A DNA stretch of 64,000 bases from Mariniblastus fucicola (GTDB taxonomy: Bacteria > Planctomycetota > Planctomycetia > Pirellulales > Pirellulaceae): NCBI RefSeq assembly GCF_008087665.1, contig NZ_CP042912.1, positions 62,001-126,000 on the forward strand, written 5' to 3'. Under the pieces are notes generated by a model. The model was not told the DNA's origin, did not search any database, and worked only from the letters and a program-made list of their open reading frames with translations. Position numbers and translations under genes: made by a program. Shown one piece after another: positions 59,024-64,000 of this stretch. Position 1 is the first letter of the stretch. Every line of letters begins with the position of its first letter.

Positions 59024-60121
59024 ATGCCGATCGACCCCAAATCTCGTTTTCAGAACGTGGACGATTCGCCGCTTGCTGGACTCATCGGAGAGTCCGTTGC
59101 GATGCGCGAAGTCTATCAACTGACACGCAAATTCGCGGCCAGCGGAGCCTCCGTTTTGCTGATGGGTGAAACCGGGACCGGGAAAGAGCTGATCGCGTCT
59201 TCGCTGCACGAACTTAGCGACCGAGCCAGCGGCCCATTCGTCCGAGTCAACTGCGGAGCTCTCACCGAGACGCTGCTCGACAGCGAGCTTTTCGGACACG
59301 TCAAAGGCTCCTTCACCGATGCGATCCGCGACCGGACTGGACGATTCGAAGCGGCTCACGGCGGCACGATTTTCCTGGACGAAATCAATTCCACGTCGCT
59401 AACGCTGCAGGTCAAACTTCTGCGGGTTCTACAGGAGCGAGAGTTTGAGCGAGTCGGCGATACGCGAACGATTCCCGTTGACGTGCGTGTGATTGCGGCG
59501 TCGAACCGGGACTTGAGCGAGTTGGTCGCAGAAGGCCTGTTTCGAGAAGACCTTTTTTGGCGGTTAAACGTATTGCCGATTCGATTGCCAGCGCTTCGCA
59601 GACGCGGTGCCGATGTCGAACTTTTGGTGACCCATTTTTTGAAAGTTTACTCCGAACTCAATCGCAAAGAGATTTCCAAAGTCGAACCTGCCGCGATGCA
59701 ATCGTTGCTGGATTATGGATGGCCTGGCAACGTTCGCGAGTTGCAAAACTATATCGAGCGGGCTGTCGTGCTTTCGGAAGACAACGTGCTGGAAAAGAAG
59801 CTGCTTCCTGCGGCGGTCACCGGTAACACCGAAGCGGCTCGTACGGCTGTGTTTCGGCCGACTGATGACGAGTCACTGATTCGCGAGTTCGTCTACAACC
59901 ATATCAGCAAGGCCGAAGATGAAGCCGAAGACCTTCACAAGCAAGTCGTGGACCCGGTTGAGAAAGAACTGCTGACTCAGGTGATGGAAAACTGCAACCA
60001 GACACAAACCAAAGCAGCTCAAGCACTGGGCATCAATCGAAACACGCTTTACAAGAAACTGGTCGAACACGGGTTGGCCAAACAGAACGGCAAGGCGTCT
60101 TCGTCAGCAACCCAGTCCTGA
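59024..60121 (+). CDS. Sigma-54-type AAA+ activator with Fis HTH
   Basis: A 365-residue bacterial enhancer-binding protein without receiver or other N-terminal sensor domain. The AAA+ domain has Walker A GETGTGKE (48-55), the GAFTGA-loop equivalent GSFTDA (95-100), Walker B GGTIFLDEIN (113-122), and sensor/arginine-finger region EDLFWRLNVLPIRLPALR. A Fis-type helix-turn-helix is at the C-terminus (NQTQTKAAQALGINRNTLYKKL). The Gly of GAFTGA that contacts sigma-54 is Asp here. The gene is monocistronic or reads into the HemX-like gene 88 bases downstream. Confidence 0.9.
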   Translation: MPIDPKSRFQNVDDSPLAGLIGESVAMREVYQLTRKFAASGASVLLMGETGTGKELIASSLHELSDRASGPFVRVNCGALTETLLDSELFGHVKGSFTDAIRDRTGRFEAAHGGTIFLDEINSTSLTLQVKLLRVLQEREFERVGDTRTIPVDVRVIAASNRDLSELVAEGLFREDLFWRLNVLPIRLPALRRRGADVELLVTHFLKVYSELNRKEISKVEPAAMQSLLDYGWPGNVRELQNYIERAVVLSEDNVLEKKLLPAAVTGNTEAARTAVFRPTDDESLIREFVYNHISKAEDEAEDLHKQVVDPVEKELLTQVMENCNQTQTKAAQALGINRNTLYKKLVEHGLAKQNGKASSSATQS

Positions 60122-60209
60122 GTTTGCCTTGATCCGATTTTAAATCGACCGCTCAGTCGTAGCCTTTGTACGCTGTCATCGTTCCCGAATTTCTCTCAAA
60201 GCCACCAAC

Positions 60210-61064
60210 ATGAATTGGCTCGCGAAAATATCGATCACCTGTTTTGTAGCCAGCTATCTGGTCGTGCTCGCGATCGAATTGTTGCGAATCTACATGCCAA
60301 AGTCAGCGATCCGATCGACCATCAGAATCGGTTTTGCGGCGGCGGGCCTGTTTGCACACTCGGTCTATCTGGCCTATCACACGAACCTGAGTTTTGATCA
60401 GTCACTGTTGTGGTTTGGAGGCTGGTTCGGATGGTCTTTGGCGGGAGCATGGTTGCTGGCCGCTGCGTATTTGTGGCTGGTTTTTCAAAAGCCCAACTCG
60501 TCGATCGGGCTGTTTCTGTTGCCGGTCGTTCTGGGGCTGATTGGCTGGGGCACGTGGTTGGGGAGTGAGTCACTTTTCACGGCGGACCGCGAAAAAACAA
60601 TTTGGAACATGGTCCACGGAATTTCGTTGCTGTTGGGCACAGCAGTCGTAGCATTGGGTTTTGTTTTCGGCATCATGTATCTCGTTCACGCACGGCGGCT
60701 GAAATCGAAAAGTCTTTCAGCGTCCGGCCAGTTTCGCCTGCCGTCGTTGGAATGGCTGCATCAGCAAACGGAACGATCGCTATTGGTTTCAGCGGTCTTT
60801 TTGGGGCTGGGGTTGCTATCAGGGATCGCCTTGAATCTGACAGAGACCCCAGAGGGGATTGTCATTCCGTGGCGTGATCCGGTGATTTGGTCTTCAGCAG
60901 CGCTCTTCGGATGGCTGACTTTTTCCTGTCTTGGCAGTCGCCTGTATCAGCCTGCTCGCAGCGGTCGAAAAGTCGCCTTGCTGGTACTGTTGAGCTTCCT
61001 GTTTTTGGTGATTGAACTGGGCATCGTCTGGTCGGTCGGTCACGGAACAGGAGTCAGTCCATGA
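60210..61064 (+). CDS. HemX/CcsA-like cytochrome c assembly-type membrane protein
   Basis: A 284-residue membrane protein with about eight hydrophobic segments. It is of the CcsA/CcmC/HemX type: VYLAYHT, GWSLAGAWLLAAAYLWLV and the ENxxWxVH-like motif in TIWNMVHGISLLLGTAVVALGFVFG, with conserved His for haem handling. In many bacteria the gene sits directly before hemA, as here, and overlaps it by four bases (ATGA). In Bacillus, HemX affects the level of HemA; a related role here is inferred from context. Confidence 0.85.
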   Translation: MNWLAKISITCFVASYLVVLAIELLRIYMPKSAIRSTIRIGFAAAGLFAHSVYLAYHTNLSFDQSLLWFGGWFGWSLAGAWLLAAAYLWLVFQKPNSSIGLFLLPVVLGLIGWGTWLGSESLFTADREKTIWNMVHGISLLLGTAVVALGFVFGIMYLVHARRLKSKSLSASGQFRLPSLEWLHQQTERSLLVSAVFLGLGLLSGIALNLTETPEGIVIPWRDPVIWSSAALFGWLTFSCLGSRLYQPARSGRKVALLVLLSFLFLVIELGIVWSVGHGTGVSP

Positions 61065-62347
61065 ACATGATGGTCATCGGCTGCTCGCACCATGTCGCCG
61101 ACGCAGCCTTTCGAGAGCGAGTCTCGTTTGCTCCCGATCAGATTTCGGGCTTTCTGGATTCGTACTACTCCAAACATCCGCAAACCGAAGCCCTGTTGTT
61201 GTCGACTTGCAACCGCACCGAGTTGTACGTTCTGTCCGAACAGGCCGGGGCCGTTCCCTCCCGAAGCGAACTGATCGAACTGCTTTCGTCCCGGCACGGC
61301 ATCACGGCGGAAGAGCTCGATTTGGCGTTGTACACGCATCGTGATACCGACGCCATTTCGCATCTGTTTTCGGTCAGCAGCAGTCTCGACAGCATGGTTG
61401 TTGGCGAGTCTCAAATCATCGCGCAGGTCAAACAGGCATATGAGGCGGCGATTGACGCGCGACCGAAAGCTCCGCTGATCCACCGTACTTTCGATGCGGC
61501 GATCCGCGTCGCCAAGCGTGTTTCGACGGAAACCAAAATTCACGAAAACAGAATCAGTGTTCCCAGCGTCGCGATCAATGTGCTGGCCAAACAGATTTTC
61601 GAACGGTTCGACAACAAGAAAGTTCTGGTGCTTGGTGCTGGAGAGATGGCGGAAGAAACGCTGACCTATCTCAAGGCCGCGGGCGCGAGCCAAATCACGA
61701 TCGCCAACAGGACTCACGAGCGAGCCCTCGCGGTTGCCGAAAAGTTTGGTGGCCAAACCGCTCCCTGGTCCGACTTGCAGCAGCAACTTGCTCAAGCCGA
61801 TCTGGTCGTCAGCACCACCGGAGCCAAGCAGCCGATCGTGGACGTCGACAGCTTCAAGCCCGTGATGAAGGCGCGGAATCAGAAAATGTTGTTCGTGCTG
61901 GATCTGGCGATTCCAAGAGATTTCGACGACCGCATCGGGCAGCAATTCGACAATGTGTACCTATATTCTCTGGATGATTTGCAGCGTGAGTGCGAGCGGA
62001 ATATGGACTCGCGAAAAACTCAGTGGCCCAAGGCTCGCAAGATTGTTCAAGACGAAACAGAGTCGTTCTTTCGTGATACGCGTCGCCGCGCCAGCGGATC
62101 GACGATTGCTCAACTGAAGAAACAGGCGAACTCCATCAAGGATGACGAGTTCAAGCGTTTGATGAACCGGCTGGATTCTGTTTCGGATGGCGATCGCCAG
62201 CAAATCGAGAAAGCGTTTCATCGGTTGGTGAACAAAATTTTGCATCCGCCGCTGGAGTCTATTCAGAAGGAATCGAATACGGACGAAGCACAGCCCGAAC
62301 CCGTTGGCTTGGTCGAAGCCATGAAGCGATTGTTTCAGCTGGACTAG
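61061..62347 (+). CDS. hemA: Glutamyl-tRNA reductase
   Basis: A 428-residue enzyme of the C5 haem pathway. The catalytic Cys is C50 in LLSTCNRTELYV. The mid-region SMVVGESQIIAQVKQAYEAA and the NADPH-binding domain VLVLGAGEMAEETLTYLKAAGASQITIANRTHERA follow, with LPRDFD-type AIPRDFDDR, then the C-terminal dimerisation helices. It reduces Glu-tRNA(Glu) to glutamate-1-semialdehyde. It is coupled to the HemX-like gene. HemL or other haem genes are not in the window. Confidence 0.97.
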   Translation: MNMMVIGCSHHVADAAFRERVSFAPDQISGFLDSYYSKHPQTEALLLSTCNRTELYVLSEQAGAVPSRSELIELLSSRHGITAEELDLALYTHRDTDAISHLFSVSSSLDSMVVGESQIIAQVKQAYEAAIDARPKAPLIHRTFDAAIRVAKRVSTETKIHENRISVPSVAINVLAKQIFERFDNKKVLVLGAGEMAEETLTYLKAAGASQITIANRTHERALAVAEKFGGQTAPWSDLQQQLAQADLVVSTTGAKQPIVDVDSFKPVMKARNQKMLFVLDLAIPRDFDDRIGQQFDNVYLYSLDDLQRECERNMDSRKTQWPKARKIVQDETESFFRDTRRRASGSTIAQLKKQANSIKDDEFKRLMNRLDSVSDGDRQQIEKAFHRLVNKILHPPLESIQKESNTDEAQPEPVGLVEAMKRLFQLD

Positions 62348-62459
62348 GGTTGGCCGACAGGCAACGCAGGGACGTGGCCTACTATTCCGCTACGTGATTG
62401 CATCATGTACGTCGCCATGCCTATGCCACCTTCAGCCACTTTCCGATACAATCTCGGCC

Positions 62460-63245
62460 ATGAAGGTGATCTCGCTGCAATCAGGAAGTAACGGCAATTG
62501 CTTTTACGTCGAAACGCCCACAACGCGGCTGCTGTTCGACGCAGGAATCAGTGCCCGGCAAGCACAGCTCAGACTTGCTCAACACGGTCGCGATATCAAC
62601 GATGTCGATGCCTTGTTGATCTCGCATGACCACAGCGACCACGCCAAAGGAATGGGCGTCTTTCAGCGAAAGTTTGGCTTTCCGGTTTACCTGACGCGGC
62701 GAACGCTGGCCGCGTCGCAGCGATTTCTTGGTTCCCGATCAATGAACCGGGTCAGGTTTTTTGCCGCTGGCAGTACGATCGCTTTTCGGGACGTTGCCGT
62801 TCACACCATTCCGACGCCGCATGACAGCGCAGAAGGCGTGGCTTTCGTGGTCGAGCACGCGGGACAGCGAGTAGGAATTCTGACCGATTTGGGGCACGCT
62901 TTTGACGGACTTCGCGACGTTTTGCGATCGCTGGATGCAGTCATCATCGAAAGCAATTACGATGATGGGATGCTGGAGCACGGACGCTATCCGCAGCAAC
63001 TGAAGAAACGGATTCGCGGCAACGGCGGGCATCTTTCCAACGAAGATGCTGCTCAGCTGTTGCGGAACACCGTCGACGAAACCAAAGACAATTTCCGATT
63101 GCAGTGGGCCTGTCTGTGTCATCTTTCGGAAGACAACAACACACCTGACGTTGCCCGCGAAACTCATCAGAAACTGCTTGGTGACCTCGTTGAGATTCAC
63201 GTTGCTTCACGATACGACGTGAGCGATGTGATGGAAGTAAAATAG
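62460..63245 (+). CDS. MBL-fold metallohydrolase (YycJ/WalJ-like)
   Basis: A 261-residue metallo-beta-lactamase-fold protein: SLQSGSNGNCFYVE at the N-terminus and the metal site SHDHSDHAKGM (about residues 58-68), followed by HTIPTPHDSAEGVAF, GILTDLGHAFD and ESNYDDGML. The SGSNGNCFYVE start and these motifs are those of the YycJ/WalJ group, which includes putative exonucleases linked to cell-wall signalling or DNA repair in Firmicutes. The ATG at 62460 is chosen for that N-terminus; the upstream extension is not conserved-looking. Confidence 0.9.
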   Translation: MKVISLQSGSNGNCFYVETPTTRLLFDAGISARQAQLRLAQHGRDINDVDALLISHDHSDHAKGMGVFQRKFGFPVYLTRRTLAASQRFLGSRSMNRVRFFAAGSTIAFRDVAVHTIPTPHDSAEGVAFVVEHAGQRVGILTDLGHAFDGLRDVLRSLDAVIIESNYDDGMLEHGRYPQQLKKRIRGNGGHLSNEDAAQLLRNTVDETKDNFRLQWACLCHLSEDNNTPDVARETHQKLLGDLVEIHVASRYDVSDVMEVK

Positions 63246-63307
63246 ATGCGACTGTAGACCCTGGCAAACTTATTTAGAGTCAAACGAACCTTTAACCCAA
63301 CTTCAAA

Positions 63308-64000
63308 ATGAAACTTCTTCGATACGGAACGCCCGGCTCCGAAAAACCAGGCATGCTCGACGCTGACGGAAAAATCAGATCGCTGGAAAACGTGATTGAT
63401 GACCTCGCCGGTGACGCACTCTCGGATGCCAGCCTGCAAAAGATCGCGTCCCTGGATCCAACTTCGCTTCCCGAAGTCGATGCCTCAACACGGATTGGAC
63501 CGTGCGTCGCTGGCGTCGGAAAGTTCATGTGTATCGGCCTTAACTACAGCGACCACGCCGCAGAATCGGGTATGGAAGTTCCCAAAGAGCCAGTGCTTTT
63601 CATGAAAGCCACCAGCGCGATCTCTGGCCCGAACGACGACGTAGTGATTCCTCGCGGCTCGGAAAAATCGGATTGGGAAGTTGAGCTTGGCGTCGTGATC
63701 GGCAAGCACGCGAAATACGTTTCGGAGTCCGAAGCTCTCGACTATGTCGCTGGCTACTGCGTGGTCAACGATTTGTCAGAACGGGCATTTCAGATCGAGC
63801 GTAGCGGGCAATGGGTCAAAGGCAAAAGCTGCGACACGTTCGCGCCGCTGGGGCCATGGCTGGTTACTCGTGACGAAGTTGCCGATCCGCAAGATCTCGG
63901 ATTGTGGCTTGAGCTCAACGGTGAGAAAGTCCAAAACGGATCAACGAAGACGATGGTCTTTGGTGTCGCTCACTTGATCAGCTATCTCAGCCAGTTCATG
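63308..64000 (+). CDS. Fumarylacetoacetate hydrolase-family protein, 3' end beyond window
   Basis: The first 231 codons of a gene that continues past the edge. The protein starts MKLLRYGTPGSEKPG and has the FAH fold: CIGLNYSDHAAESGMEVPKEPVLFMKATSA, the metal-binding DWEVELGVVIG and DLSERAFQIE. This is the 2-hydroxyhepta-2,4-diene-dioate isomerase/ureidoglycolate lyase/acylpyruvase-type branch. The substrate is not defined. No adjacent catabolic genes are seen inside the window. Confidence 0.92.
   Translation, partial: MKLLRYGTPGSEKPGMLDADGKIRSLENVIDDLAGDALSDASLQKIASLDPTSLPEVDASTRIGPCVAGVGKFMCIGLNYSDHAAESGMEVPKEPVLFMKATSAISGPNDDVVIPRGSEKSDWEVELGVVIGKHAKYVSESEALDYVAGYCVVNDLSERAFQIERSGQWVKGKSCDTFAPLGPWLVTRDEVADPQDLGLWLELNGEKVQNGSTKTMVFGVAHLISYLSQFM

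Noticed and set aside
62394-62459. N-terminal extension of the MBL-fold gene starting at 62394
   Set aside because: The extension is Cys/Pro-rich and not conserved-looking, and the family N-terminus SLQSGSNGN fits the ATG at 62460; part of the extension resembles an intergenic repeat.
1-64000. CRISPR arrays, rRNA, insertion sequences, prophage genes
   Set aside because: No regularly spaced direct repeats, no rRNA-like stretches, and no transposase, integrase or phage structural genes were recognised on either strand.

Overview
The window is bacterial chromosomal DNA that reads as a planctomycete, probably a member of the Pirellulaceae or a close relative. The evidence is family content: a pseudopilin-like DUF1559 protein (22669-23727), a paired cytochrome/DUF1549/DUF1553 protein and DUF1501 protein (15608-19998), a PVC-type membrane-bound dehydrogenase with a C-terminal haem motif (5844-9551), a Cys-type sulfatase, several ECF sigma factors with single-pass partners, BlaI/BlaR1 pairs with very large sensors, and the NPY(A/Q) N-terminal motif on membrane proteins. 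The genus assignment is inference. No rRNA, tRNA, CRISPR array, insertion sequence or phage module was seen.

Layout. 1-161 (-) is the 5' end of an Fpg/Nei DNA glycosylase. 538-5765 (+) is a translationally coupled sugar-symporter/carbohydrate-enzyme pair. 5844-9551 (-) is the PVC dehydrogenase. 9810-10838 (-) is a solute-binding lipoprotein, divergent from 11183-15577 (+): a GH57 glucanotransferase, a frameshifted EamA transporter, a membrane protein and a GNAT acetyltransferase. 15608-22302 (-) runs from ECF sigma factor through FecR/LamG protein and cytochrome/DUF1549/DUF1553 protein to DUF1501 protein. 22669-24226 (+) is the DUF1559/lipoprotein pair, closed by a strong terminator. 24427-27222 (+) is a tightly coupled operon of two membrane proteins and a Tes/MJ0619-type radical SAM enzyme. 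A sulfatase follows (27289-28764), then the first BlaI/BlaR1 module with clear operators (28817-31839) and an Lgt-like protein.

32709-43000 is mostly minus strand: an alpha/beta hydrolase, a decayed Uma2-type nuclease remnant, an ECF sigma/anti-sigma/PDZ/coiled-coil cluster with two terminators, a YCF48-like propeller, bifunctional PheA and a prolyl oligopeptidase. A large DUF11-repeat surface protein (43157-45028, +) is followed by minus-strand genes for a leucine-rich-repeat/redoxin-fold protein, an ActR/RegA-type response regulator and a BCCT transporter. Then come MiaB (+), a hypothetical protein (-), an ammonium transporter (-) and ribosomal protein L21 (+). The second BlaI/BlaR1 module (54289-58694, -) has a 1336-residue sensor and its own palindromic operators. 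The end holds a sigma-54-type activator, a HemX-like/HemA pair, an MBL-fold hydrolase and the start of a fumarylacetoacetate hydrolase-family gene that runs off the edge.

The window combines housekeeping genes (rplU, miaB, hemA, pheA) with a large sensing and surface complement. The most unusual pieces are the Tes-like radical SAM operon, the two BlaI/BlaR1 modules with unrelated sensor tails and distinct operators, the two proteins ending in redoxin folds without a CxxC, and the symporter carrying calcium-loop repeats in an external loop.
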